Shown: one piece after another, positions 22,725 to 33,158 of the stretch | Position numbering within the stretch: position 1 is the first letter of the stretch | How the letters are laid out: the number at the start of each line of letters is the position of its first letter | From: Actinernus sp. WN-2022 | Taxonomy: Eukaryota; Cnidaria; Anthozoa; Actiniaria; Actinernidae | DNA: 64,000 bases | Direction: 5' to 3' | NCBI GenBank assembly: GCA_030867875.1 | Contig: JAOWCC010000577.1 | Coordinates: 93,415,740-93,479,739, forward strand | Position numbers and translations under genes: made by a program | The notes under the pieces: generated by a model | What the model was told of the DNA's origin: nothing | Databases searched by the model: none | What the model saw: the letters and a program-made list of their open reading frames with translations, nothing else

Positions 22725-23600
22725 AATTTCAGAGTCACTTATTGTGATGCTTGTGTCATCTGCAATATACACGGGACTGATTCATCTAGACAGTTTGGTA
22801 AATTGTTAACAAAAATTAGAAATAATAATGGGCCCAATATTGTGCGATGAGGAACGCCACAATTTATTTATTTTTCATTCGACTGTGAAATCGAACCGTG
22901 TACTCTACAAATTTGATGTCGATTCATTAAATATAATAAGATTGTAGTAGATCAATATATCTACTTTGAATTCCATAAAATCCCATATAATTCCTGTGCT
23001 GTAACATCGTTATATTTGATTTCACTTATTGGTGTGTGGGACGAGTGTTTGCCCATGAGTTGGTTTATAGTTCTCCAGGGTAACCGATGCTCTCTAACCC
23101 ACTTAAACTTAATAGGGGCATGACGATCAAGCTGGCTGGCGTGGAAGGCACTTTTCTTAATGACACAATGATATATGATATCCGTGGGCTTCTTGACGGA
23201 TTGCTGTTGTTTTAGATCGTCGAGAAAAACTGATGTTATAAAATCACGAAGATTTCTTGTCTGAATGACTTTAGGTGTTGCTTTACTAATTTTGTTTCAT
23301 TTGCGTATGCCATAAATTAAACTATGATCACTTATTCCAGCTATGATCTTTCTATTTGTCTCTATACGAGCGAAGGAAGCGTTGGAGTCTATTTTTCGGT
23401 CATGATTAGAAGAGTCGTGACAGAATTTGTAAACTTCCTTTGTGCTTTTTACGTTAGACTCCCACGTTGATGTCTACGTAGTAATTGGTAGTGCACGTAG
23501 GTTCGTAGTGAGGTGATTTAACTGAGGGGGTTAAGCTGTGTTTGTTAGCACCTATTACGTCTTCCAGCTCCTTTATATATTTTATAAGTCTTGTATATAT
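22725..23600 (-). pseudogene. Element A (CR1/L2-like), endonuclease end to RT palm
   Basis: The minus-strand reading gives FARIETNRKIIAGISDHSLI (end of the APE-type endonuclease; SDH catalytic motif, about 23330), HAPIKFKWVREHRLPWR in the linker, then CGVPHRTILGPLLFLIFVNN and CIFADDTSITIS (about 22760-22860). The RT palm before the PQG block is deleted around 22880-22990. Stops are present. Together with 21104-21475 and 17885-18415 this is one LINE with two insertions. Confidence 0.75.
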
Positions 23601-24161
23601 ATACTTGTCTAGTTGCTTAAAGCCAGCTGTATCATCACGATGAAACGGAACGATTTCACGTTCTCCTGATCAGACCGGTTATATCTCAATAAGCCATCGA
23701 AACGCCGGCTGACTCCAGCCCGCTACAACTTAGCCAAAGAGTACGACACTGTAGGTTTTAAGTTAACTGTACCTGACTATGTCTAGGCCACTTTGCAAGT
23801 TTCAAGGTAAGCTTATTCGTATTATAGTATTATTCCGTCCTCAAGTTTTGTAGGGTTTTGTAATTGACTAGTTTAATAATGTATTGCTAATAATATTTTC
23901 CAATTCTTATGCAACGCCGGAAAACGTTTAATTCGAACTTTATGGGATTGATAAACAGTTCTGATTGTAATCAACGAACGCTGAACTTCATGCAAGCTCA
24001 TTCAAAACATGGAATGAAAGAGAATCGAAAATCGAATATCGTATCCAGCATTACTGATCAGAATTATAATGACTAGGTCTATACGAAAAAGGTGATATAC
24101 GTTTGTTTTTCTTATGAATTTATTTTTTGACCAAACACTATGTCGAAAAAAGACAGCTGTC
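23601..24161. other. Gene-free stretch
   Basis: AT-rich; short TATATA runs near 23590-23605. No gene seen. Confidence 0.3.
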
Positions 24162-24570
24162 ATTAGACCCTCCCACGTTTTTTTTTTTTAACTTTTGACT
24201 GATATACGTATATAACAGCAAAACCGTCGATACTGCTGAAAAGAGCACCTCGAAGTTAGTCAAAATCCCAAATTTTGGAGTTATATCAGTTGAATAGGAG
24301 CTAGCAAAGATACAGGCCCGCAAACTCGGGAAATTTCGGGAAATTTTACAGACGTTTCGACTGGGGCACAAACTTGCCCCCCCAGTCAAAATTTCCATAC
24401 AAACGTCTGTAAACTTTTCCGTGTTTGCGGGCCTATAACTTTGCTCCTATTCAAGATATAACTGTCAAATTTGGGATTTTGACTAACTTCGAGGTGCTCT
24501 TTTCAGCAGTATCGACGATTTTGCTGTTATACGTATATCAAAAGTTAAAAAAACCCGTGGAAGGGTCTAT
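24162..24570. mobile_element. 409-bp foldback element
   Basis: The arms 24162-24352 and 24378-24570 are inverted copies over their full length (GAGCACCTCGAAGTTAGTCA on the left). The ends pair as ATTAGACCCTCCCACG and CGTGG-AAGGGTCTATT. The two short ORFs inside, one per strand, encode the same peptide simply because the arms mirror each other. Confidence 0.8.
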
Positions 24571-24910
24571 TGCTGCTGATGAGCCTACTGCAAATAGATC
24601 ACTACGAGTAGTACTGTTACAACTCATTCAGCTCCAAACTGAATCATAATAGATTTCAGAAAGTCTTGAGGCTCACGAAAAGAGTACAAGAGTTTGTACT
24701 TCAGGACGGGCTCAGGACTCAGTCAGGACGACAACTAATGAACAAACGCCTTAAAGTTAAACTGACAAATGGCAGAAATATTACTGACTGTCATCTTTCT
24801 CGGGATGGTGGACTGTGAACTTTCTAACAGCTGACAAATCAATTGATAAATTGGAGATCCAGCTTTGAAATTCAGCAAAATAATGCTAATTCTCGAAGGT
24901 TACCCTTATA

Positions 24911-25439
24911 AAGAGCAGCCTCTAACGCTTATTTTGTTACCACTGATCAGTATCGATTCTTCAACAAGTGAATAGTTGAATATTTCTTGATTTGAGTGTT
25001 GATTGCGTCTATGAGTTATAGAGGTTTGTATCTCCAAAATGGTAATGATTGACGTCAAACCAGAAACGAGCCACAGCATTGACTTACCCAACAATACAGA
25101 ACGTCAAGTTCAAAAACAATAGAGCTACAATATAATGGTGCAATCAGAATAAAGGTTTCGAGCGGTACTGTATTACCCAGATAAATAACCTGTTGTAATT
25201 TTTTTATATAATTATAGTTTGTATCAGTGATTTTACCAAATATTTGATAAAATCAAATAATGATTTCATTCACAAGGTGAAAGAAATTACAGTAAATTCC
25301 TGGGTTGACGTCACTTTGGAGATTTATAACTCGCAACAATCAAATCAACATTATTATTCAACCATTAAACTAGTATTTACTTGACGTGGAATTGATAACA
25401 ATAGTAATTGATAACGCTAATAAACCGGTTAGAGGCACT
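24911..25439. mobile_element. Inverted-repeat element with a MITE nested inside
   Basis: The right end AGAGGCACT is followed by TTAA (25440-25443); the left end GCCTCTAAC is degenerate. Internal words (TTGATTTGA, GAGTTAT, TCTCCAAA, TGACGTCAA) recur inverted in both halves. The insertion at 25063-25171 breaks the symmetry. Confidence 0.55.
25063..25171. mobile_element. GTACCGCTCGAAAC MITE, copy 2
   Basis: Reverse orientation to 15361-15500. It keeps GAGCCACAGCATTG at the left and GTTTCGAGCGGTACTG at the right; the left terminal bases have diverged. It lies inside the 24911-25439 element. Confidence 0.65.
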
Positions 25440-25443
25440 TTAA

Positions 25444-26187
25444 AATGGTGATTCAGTTCTTGGTGGTTAACATGATTGACGTTAAGTTACTGACAAATAG
25501 CCGATATTTTAACTGACAACTGCCATTTACCTATAACCCCCATCTAGGCCCTCCATCACAAATGATCTTCATGAATGGTGGTCATAATTCAAACTTGAAG
25601 CGAAGGAATATCAATCTTGCGGTAGACCTCTTCGTTATTTCGCAACCATCGCTTTCCCAATTTTAGCACCTGCACAGCCTACAGTGTATTAAGTAAAAGG
25701 CATTTAGAATAGACATTACTTACTCCCTCCGTACCGATGCTCTCTTTGACTCATTTAGTCAGGAGCCCATTACCAGGAGCGTCCATCTCAATAAAGTCTG
25801 TGAGTCAGCGTATGACCGGATTGAGCTATATTTAAAACATATTTCGCAGGTCTGGAGTTCTCGTGCCGTCACTTTGAGAATCCAATCAAACCATAGTCAG
25901 GACAATACACGGTTATTTCTTCACCTGACAAGAATCGCGGCCGCTTTTTATTTACGTTGAATCATGGTACTCAAGCAAACAAAAAGCTTTTGTTTTTAAG
26001 TAAGCAGCATATTTTAGTTTCACAGATATTGATATTAATATTTATTAATATTTATCTCCGATTCTTAGCACTTTATTTTAGTGATTTCCTAGTAACGAAT
26101 ATTAGAGGGAGTATTGAGAGTTTTCAAGCGTCCCGATTAGGTGACTAAACCCCCTAATTGAATACAGCTAGTTTCAATTAATGTTGT
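25444..26187. other. Gene-free stretch with one MITE end
   Basis: 25760-25790 carries AGGAGCCCATTACCAGGAG followed by CGTCCATCTC, a solo end of the CGTCCAT family. Nothing else was recognised. Confidence 0.4.
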
Positions 26188-26413
26188 CTGGGATATAGGG
26201 AATAGGGCATTAGGGAATAGGGTATCAGAGAATATGGCATTAAGGTATTGCCACACCGAAATGAATTAGGGTTACGAGTTATACGACCTGAACGACTTAG
26301 TCTACTTAGCTTAGAGTTTATGTATCCATTTTAGCCTGTGTACAGCCGTCCGACATTTTAAAAATGCCTTTATATTCCCAAATACCCTATTCCCTAATGC
26401 CCTATCCCCCAGA
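26188..26413. mobile_element. Foldback element with AGGGAATAGGGCATTAGGG arms
   Basis: The left arm 26188-26225 and right arm 26383-26413 are inverted (TAGGGAATAGGGCATTAGGG and complement). The intervening 157 bp has no gene. The arms resemble telomere repeats only superficially. Confidence 0.7.
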
Positions 26414-26718
26414 AAACGTAACAATTGAAATAGCTGTATTTGAAGAAACGACATTCAGTTGTAATTTTCAAAAAATTATATATCAGGATTTGTTTAACCG
26501 GCTTGCTACAATAAAAAGGAAACTTCTCAGGAAAGTAAGGGGAACAACACTTGTTTGATTTCGAAATATTACTCTGAAAGCCAAAATTATAACTAAATCC
26601 CCTAGCGTTTATATTGTATCGATTCGGCCGCAACAAGAAAAAATAGCCAGGGACCTAAACATTTCCTATCCATGCGCGTGGTTCAACTGCATGTATTATT
26701 GGATTTTTGACTATTATT

Positions 26719-26834
26719 GGTTTGCAACCAATCCCCTTTGAGATTCAAGAGGCCATGTTGGATAACAAAAGAATCTATTGCCGAATCTTTTGTAATTGTC
26801 ATCCAACATGGCCGCCATGACGTCAGTTGCAAAC
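26719..26834. mobile_element. GCCGCCATG/TGACGTCA MITE, copy 1
   Basis: The ends GGTTTGCAAC / GTTGCAAAC are inverted. Inside, AGAGGCCATGTTGGATAAC and its complement ATCCAACATGGCCGCC flank GAATCTATTG. A TGACGTCA palindrome is at about 26818. Confidence 0.65.
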
Positions 26835-27295
26835 GAAGAATAGGTGTTTAAACCCCAAGAAAACCAAACAATGAAAATAAATGCTGCGCTATAATAATTT
26901 AATTTAACTTTCCTTTGTTTCTAACGTTCGTTGATTTCAAGTCCTACTAGCTGGCACTAAGAAAAACTGTTAGGTATTTAGGCACTAAACGAAGCGATTG
27001 TTTGTGCATTGTGCTCGTATCGATCTCTATGGTATTGCTTTCCCAGGAAAAACAAACACATGCATGCATATATGGAAATACATATATGAGTCCTGTTAAC
27101 ACAAAATGAGTGTTCCTTGTTAAGGCGCCTTTTGTGTTAACATGCCTCAATTTGTGCACCGTTTATTTCAACTGGCCGCCGTTTCTCGAGATCTGGATTT
27201 TAATGCGGTTTGCAGCAAAAGAACCGTCTTTTTCTATTAATAGAACAACTTTCGACTGAGTTTTAGCCGCTTATGTCCACTAGAAACACCCCAAA
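26835..27295. other. Gene-free stretch
   Basis: No gene. A GTGTTAACA-type inverted pair (AACACAAAATGAG near 27098; TTTTGTGTTAACATG near 27128) is the only structure. Confidence 0.3.
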
Positions 27296-27419
27296 ATGTC
27301 ACTTTTAGTTGATCAACTGCAAAAAGGTGATAAGGTAGAAAATCTCGAAAAACTCCAAATCTCAAACAAGGAAATTATGGGAGGAGAAACAGACCAAGGA
27401 AAATCCCCCCCCCCCCCCC

Positions 27420-27941
27420 CCCTAATCGACAAACATTTTCCGAAATCACATCCATTGCATACGATTTTCAATAGGGGGGATGTTAAAGTCAGCTACAGTT
27501 GCATGGAAAATATGAAGAGTGTAATCAACCGTCACAACTCAAAAATCCTTAGATCCGATGAATCGCAAAATGAGGACAAACTTAGTCTACAAAGTCACAA
27601 TCACCGCTGCAGATAACGAGACAAAAATCTACATCGGAATGACTGACTGACACGATTTTAAAACAAGGTTTAGAAATCACAAGCTTTCTTTCAACAACAA
27701 GAAGTATTCTTCAAGCACCGCCCTCTCAAAGCACGTTTGGGAATTGAAGGAAGCCAACACCAATTTTACGATTAAATGGTCAATTATGAAACGGGCCAAC
27801 GCCTACAAGAGTGGTTCCAAACAATGCAACCTGTGTATTTTTAAAGCCAAGAAAGAAAAACTGTTGAACAAAAGATCCGAACTCTTTGCTAAATGCCGAC
27901 ATGAAAACAAATTCTATGCTGCCAGTTATAAGCATTTTTAG
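27420..27941 (+). pseudogene. Penelope-like element remnant (RT end and GIY-YIG endonuclease)
   Basis: The reading [39 protein letters not shown] is the C-terminal side of a Penelope-like RT. After a frame change it continues [12 protein letters not shown] (KIYIG is the GIY-YIG core), then a stop near 27648, FKTRFRNHKLSFNN, LSKHVWELKEANTNF, ANAYKSGSKQCNLC and ELFAKCRHENKFYA. The domain would nick target DNA. The CCHH-type cysteines and the RFRNH block are visible. Frameshift, stop and the missing 5' part make it inactive. The region upstream (27296-27420, with an 18-C run) is not clearly part of it. Confidence 0.8.
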
Positions 27942-28089
27942 CCTGATGATCGCTTCGAGCGTGAAACTCGAGTAACATACAGTTTTTTATTTTTTTCCAT
28001 TTTTAAAGTTTTTATTTTTTTTATATATTCTGGAATGTCATAATTTTTTGATCGGGTGTACATATATATATATAGGCAGGCCTATTGCG

Positions 28090-28223
28090 GGTTTGCACTT
28101 GACGTCATAGCTGCCATGTTAGTGCCCTTAAACAATAGATTCCTCGTTAGCTTCTTTTGTTGGGGAACCAAATGGCCGCCATGCACTTTGTTATTTGAAT
28201 CTCTGGGGATTGAGTGAAAACCA
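28090..28223. mobile_element. GCCGCCATG/TGACGTCA MITE, copy 2
   Basis: GGTTTGCACTTGACGTCATAG at the left (cited by position 28089-28109) and GGGGATTGAGTGAAAACC at the right. The middle has ACAATAGATTCCTCGTTAGC and TTCTTTTGTTG, shared with 58846-58982. Confidence 0.65.
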
Positions 28224-28355
28224 GCAATAAGCGGAGTTCCCAGTTAACTAGATGGGATTATTACCTAGCTAGTTGGAATTTGATGGGGTTTAGGGGAATT
28301 GGACAACTTTTTTTATAAAGACAACAACAGGTAATTTGACAAGAAACGGAGTTTG

Positions 28356-28378
28356 ATATATATATATATATATATATA
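28356..28378. repeat. (TA)n microsatellite
   Basis: About eleven TA units. Confidence 0.9.
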
Positions 28379-28592
28379 CATTTTTCAGGCACGTCGCGTG
28401 TCGCTCGCGACGATTATTTTAACTGTAGAATTTTATTCCATTTTCATTGACTGAATGTGACACAAATGCATCGTGCGTGGCTAATGAGACTGATTGTTAG
28501 GCAACATTACTAGAGCAACCTCGTTCTCAGGGTCTTCCGCGCATTCAACATGGCGGATCGGCCGTCGATCTGAAGTCCCAATGTTGGCTTTT

Positions 28593-29577
28593 GAAATATT
28601 CTTCACAGTGCGACTACTATATAAACCGCGACCACTAGACAGTGAGAACTAAACACATTGCAAAAAGAAAATGCAACATTCCAACTTACAAATCCTAGCA
28701 GACCCATGCGATTTGCTTCATTTAAAGACTAGTTGAAAAATGTTTCCTTCAACCGGATTGGATCTCGAACAAGTTGAAATGCTATTGTCCTGTACTCGAC
28801 AGTGATTGGCTTATACAATCGTAACTTGGAATGCTTTGTTTTCGTCCTGCAATGTGATTGGTTCTCGTTGTGTAAGTGGCCCTGTGATTGGTTCTCATTG
28901 TCTAAGTGGCCCTGTTATTGGTTCTCATTGTCTAAGTGGCCCTGTGATTGGTTCTCGTTGTGTAAGTGGCCCTGTGATTGGTTCTCGTTGTGTAAGTGGC
29001 CCTGTGACTGGTTCTCGTTGTCTAAGTAGCCCTGTGATTGGTTCTCGTTGTCTAAGTGGCCATGCGACTGGTTCTCGTTGTCTAAGTGGCACTGTGATTG
29101 GTTCTTGTTGTCTAAGTGGCCCTGTGATTGGTTCTCGTTGTGTAAGTGGCCCTGTGATTGGTTCTCATTGTCTAAGTGGCCCTGTGATTGGTTCTCGTTG
29201 TGTAAGTGGCCCTGTCATTGGTTCTCGTTGTCTAAGTGGCCCTGTGATTGGTTCTCGTTGTCTAAGTGGCCCTGTGATTGGTTCTCGTTGTCTAAGTGGC
29301 CCTGTGATTGGTTCTCGTTGTCTAAGTGGCCCTGTGATTGGATCTCATTGTCTAAGTGGCCCTGTGATTGGTTCTCGTTGTCTAAGTGGCCCTGTGATTG
29401 GTTCTCGTTGTCTAAGTGGCCCTGTGATTGGTTCTCGTTGTCTAAGTGGCCCTGCGATTGGTTCTCGTTGTCTAAGTGGCCCTGCGATTGGTTCTCGTTG
29501 TCTAAGTGGCCCTGTGATTGGTTCTCGTTGTCTAATTAAGTGGCCCCGGTCACAGTAGTCGCACTGTAAAGTATTCC
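28593..29577. mobile_element. Foldback-bounded element carrying a minisatellite
   Basis: AATATTCTTCACAGTGCGAC at 28596 and its complement (AGTAGTCGCACTGTAAAGTA, 29554) form inverted ends about 985 bp apart. Everything between the ends, apart from about 230 bp at the left, is the 30-bp array described separately. Confidence 0.55.
28852..29534. repeat. 30-bp minisatellite, about 23 units
   Basis: The unit is TGTGATTGGTTCTCGTTGTC plus TAAGTGGCCC. Each unit contains ATTGG, the reverse complement of a CCAAT box. Variants (GTGTAAG/GTCTAAG; CATTGTC/CGTTGTC; GCGATTGG) are interspersed. As 30 is a multiple of 3 and stops are absent, two frames are open for 160-250 codons; these low-complexity ORFs are not credible proteins. 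Confidence 0.93.
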
Positions 29578-30461
29578 TAATATTGAAAATCGCCTATTGA
29601 CTCGTTTAATAAAAGAAAAGAAAACCACAATTTGATCCAGGAAGCAGCAATACATATACTTTAATTTTCGCCATTTGTTTTCGACGATATCGATTTTATA
29701 TGGGAAGAAGGAATACCTGAAATAAAACTGATCGTGAAGGACTAATCATTTCACTGTGAGAGAGAAAATATCCAGAACGTAGTCCAATTTTAGGCAATAT
29801 AAGTATGATTAACTGCACGTCCCGAAAAAAAAATGTTAATCGCATGGTTTAAAAAAACTTGTTAACCAAATTTTGGGAAATGTCCTCGTTGAATAGATAA
29901 ATCAATAGAAATTTCAAAATCTAGGACCACAGAAGCTGCGAAGCTTCGAATTGTGTCGAGCCCTCGTAGACAGTTTTGTCAATTCTCATCTATGCTATTT
30001 ATGAGCCTGCCTCTATTAAGTCAAATTATTCTCAATTATTGTTTCCTTAATGAAAACGTAATCTAGAAAAAAAATCATGGTTATTTTATACACAACACAA
30101 TAGCTTGTTTAAAAGCTCAAACATATTCATGCAATATATATCTCATACGGAATTCATTTGCTTCCCTCAAATTTAAAATTTCAATTTATTTCTAATTCTA
30201 AAAGAAGATACTTTTTTCTTTTTAAAATTCCCTTGATTGATTTCCTCAAGTCCTCAACAATAGTTATTTGCATTTTAATTAATTATTAAAATATTATTAG
30301 GATTTCAGATTGAAAATAATATACCCCCTCTAAAGTTCATTTCTAAGGAATGGGATTTTATTGAAAAATACGTTATATATATCTGAGCTTCGAGGAAATG
30401 TTCATAGATCGAAGATGTCAGTTTTAAGCTACACATTATTTACATAAAGGGGGTTGACTCC
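29578..30461. other. Gene-free stretch
   Basis: AT-rich, no gene or repeat recognised. Confidence 0.3.
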
Positions 30462-30676
30462 CTTCATTGTATTGTAATCCATCGAGACTGTTTTACGTAT
30501 CGACAACAATGTTGCTGGTCCTAGCACAATTAAGAGTTATCTTCATTGTACTGTAATCCCTAATGAGACTGTTTTGCATATCGACAACAATGCTGCTGGT
30601 CCTAGCACAATTAAGAGTTATCTTTATTGTACTGTAATCCCTTTATCGACAACAGTGTTGTAATGATCCTAGCAGG
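30462..30676. repeat. Tandem repeat of about 80 bp, 2.6 copies
   Basis: ATTGTANTGTAATCC starts each copy (about 30466, 30545, 30626), and CTAGCACAATTAAGAGTTAT ends the first two. The third is internally deleted. Confidence 0.8.
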
Positions 30677-31663
30677 TTTCACTGATGCGACCTAAGGAAA
30701 AAACTGGCAAAGCTTGAAGTGCTTGTTATATGTTAGGCGTGTGGTATGTAAATTTGAATTATTATGTGAAATGCTATCATTTCTAATTTCGCAGGTTACA
30801 AGAACACAGCCTAACCATCAGAGCTTGTTGAGAAGTACATGTCCATTTCATCCGTGCAGCCTTCTTCCGCGTACGTCATATGACAGCAACATGTGTCGGA
30901 TTTGAAAAGTGTATGACTCTAAGCTTGTATTATCATCTGAAATCAGCAGACAAAACGTCAAAGTTTGAGGATTGTATTTTTGAATACCAAATAATTTATT
31001 TATGCCACCTTTTTGATTACCATCAACCGCGCCGAATACACGACGAACACGAAAGGCGAAAAAGGACATCAACAGTAATAACTGAGAAATCTTCCATTTA
31101 ACTGAAACATACTGAAGTATACCGAAAATAATCGCCAATATACTCGGCTTCTAATTTCAAGATTTCAAGAACGTATATCATTGTACTTTCGACTTCAGAA
31201 ATTGATAATGTATAATGAAACTCAATTAAGCCTAATTATGGAGCCGAAGTGACAAAATCATCTGGAAGCTTCAAGGACGATTCTAGTACCAAACATTAAA
31301 CTCCATTTAACGCGTTTGTCAATAGAAGTACTAAGGAATAGCCTTTTAAGTGAAGAAAACACTCGTTAAGGTTGGACTTTAATTTGGCTAGCATATTATA
31401 TAGATGTATATTGTTCATAGTTAGCATTCATAGAGGTTGCGGCTCTTTGTCAATTAATCCACCTTGACGCTCCCATAGTTTATGAGAATTCTAGCAAGCC
31501 AATAGATTTGAGCCAATAAATTGAGTTCTTTGTCATTTCAAAGAAAGCGTTCAGTATACGTTAATCTCGCAGAAAAACTTCGTTCTAAATTGTAAAAGTG
31601 CCATTCTAGAAATTTTGCTGGAACACATTATACTCTAGACACGTTAAAACGACTGCCAGTAAC
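30677..31663. other. Region upstream of the GPCR gene
   Basis: No coding exon or obvious repeat is seen. The promoter and any 5' UTR exon of the receptor should lie here. I see no strong TATA or initiator match that I would defend. Confidence 0.3.
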
Positions 31664-32743
31664 ATGGCTACAAGTTCACCCAATCTGACGTCAACAACTT
31701 ATCCAGTTGAAAGCATAGAAGCGAAAGTAGCTAAAGCAATTGCTTTAAGCGTCGTGTCTCTTGTTGCCATTCTTGGGAATTCTTTGGTCGTCACCGCAGT
31801 GTGGAAAAACGTACGAATGAGAACAGTGATCAATTACCTCATCGTCAACATGGCCGTAGCTGATCTACTATATACTGTGATAGCTGTCCCCCCATTTTAC
31901 GTACAGATATTCGAGCTTTTTAACTGGTCTATGAGTAGCTACGAACGTGGTGTATACTTCTGTAAGGTCGTTAACTTTGGCCAATACTTGCTCGTTCCTG
32001 TCTCAGTGTTAACCTTGGCAGCCATTGCAGCTGATAGATTTTTCGCGATTTTGGTTCCTTTGAAGAAAATCCTAACGAAGCGAGTGTATTGTGTCATTGT
32101 CGTAGCTATTTGGATGGTGGCAGGAGCATTAGCTGCACCAATACTCTATGCCTATAGGGTTGAAGAAATCGACGGATTCGTGGCTTGTTATGAAGACTGG
32201 GGACTAGCCTTTGATGGATTGAAAGCGTCTCGGATATACTCCATAGTACTATTTGCCACTGCGTACTGTGTTCCATTTCTTGCCATAACAATCATGTACA
32301 CCGTGATCTGTAGACAGCTATGGCTTCGTAAAATCCCAGGAGAGCATGCTCATCAGAACAAGAAAATCTTGAAATCACGTAAGAAGGTTGTGAAGATGCT
32401 CATCACTGTAGTAATCGCTTTTATCCTCTGTTGGTTACCTGTACAGATAGCTACGTTTCTATGGGAATATAGTGACATTGAAGTACCCGAGGTTCTCAAT
32501 TTTGTCTGTATGTTTCTCATGAGGGCTCATGCTGGAGTAAGCCCGTGTATATTTGCTGTCTTTAGCGAGAACTACCGTCGAGGATTCAAAGATGCGTTGA
32601 CGGGCCGCTGTCGAAAAAAGTATAAAGCGACTGACATGGACAAGGTCAACAGTCCTTCGCTTTCTACTCGTCAGCTTCCATGTCGTATGACTGTCATTAT
32701 TCCTGGATGTGAGCGAAAACTAATCCTGCTCGATGGAAATTGA
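31664..32743 (+). CDS. Class A (rhodopsin-like) G protein-coupled receptor, single exon
   Basis: A seven-helix plasma-membrane receptor, 359 residues, intronless. The ATG is in a good context (GTAACATGG). TM1 about 24-47 with GN at 38-39; TM2 56-80 with D67 (AVADLL); C100 and C175 for the TM3-ECL2 disulfide; TM3 ends A-D124-R125-F, a variant of DRY; W150 in TM4; P204 in TM5; C256-W-L-P259 in TM6; TM7 has SPCIF (293-297) where NPxxY is usual. Helix 8 (ENYRRGF) follows. N-glycosylation sites are N7 and N87. The pattern resembles neuropeptide-type receptors (NPY, galanin or tachykinin-like) and the large intronless sets of anthozoans; the ligand cannot be told from sequence. The basic third loop (KKILKSRKKVVK) is a likely G-protein contact. 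A MITE begins 53 bp after the stop. Confidence 0.93.
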   Translation: MATSSPNLTSTTYPVESIEAKVAKAIALSVVSLVAILGNSLVVTAVWKNVRMRTVINYLIVNMAVADLLYTVIAVPPFYVQIFELFNWSMSSYERGVYFCKVVNFGQYLLVPVSVLTLAAIAADRFFAILVPLKKILTKRVYCVIVVAIWMVAGALAAPILYAYRVEEIDGFVACYEDWGLAFDGLKASRIYSIVLFATAYCVPFLAITIMYTVICRQLWLRKIPGEHAHQNKKILKSRKKVVKMLITVVIAFILCWLPVQIATFLWEYSDIEVPEVLNFVCMFLMRAHAGVSPCIFAVFSENYRRGFKDALTGRCRKKYKATDMDKVNSPSLSTRQLPCRMTVIIPGCERKLILLDGN

Positions 32744-32796
32744 AACATAAGGAAAACTAGCAGTGAAAGAAATGTCTAAACTTAACACCTAGTACT

Positions 32797-33131
32797 GACA
32801 GGTCTACAAAACGCCTGCGCATGCGTGACTTTCACGCGGGAAATCTCGCTCGCATCACTTGAGTTGAATTTTCACTCGAAATTTGGACTTCAAATCATTG
32901 TTACAGAAAAGTACGAGCTTTGATTTTTAAGTCCTTTCATGGATCAATCCCAAATTTAATTGGCTTGATGACTCAGACAACTAATAAAACTCTTAACTCT
33001 TGCGATTATTTACTCCCCAGTCTTTTTTTCGATGTGTCGAGTTTCTGAAGATTTTCTGAACAGAAACCATTTAGGACAGCTCCCGCGATTTCTACCGCTG
33101 ACTGAACATGCGCACATTTTGCAGACCTGTC
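32797..33131. mobile_element. 335-bp MITE in the GPCR 3' region, 9-bp target duplication
   Basis: The ends GACAGGTCTACAAAACGCC and GCAGACCTGTC are inverted over about 27 bp. CCTAGTACT occurs exactly outside both ends (32788-32796 and 33132-33140), so the boundaries are fixed. A 9-bp duplication fits Mutator-like or Merlin-type elements. It contains an AATAAA at 32983-32988. Confidence 0.88.
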
Positions 33132-33158
33132 CCTAGTACTTGGTGTAGAGCTAGTATT

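Noticed and set aside
24138..24649. Pair of ORFs on opposite strands encoding the same peptide
   Set aside because: They are mirror images produced by the arms of the foldback element.
27296..27616. Novel gene with a poly-proline tract
   Set aside because: The prolines come from an 18-C homopolymer; the second half is the Penelope RT tail. The first part has no support.
28852..29534. CRISPR-like array
   Set aside because: The 30-bp units are directly contiguous with no unique spacers, and the genome is a eukaryote's. It is a minisatellite. The same holds for 13871-14245 and 54484-54780.
28806..29558. Long ORF of about 250 codons in the 30-bp array
   Set aside because: It arises from a repeat length divisible by three without stops; two frames are open at once and the peptide is a simple 10-residue repeat.
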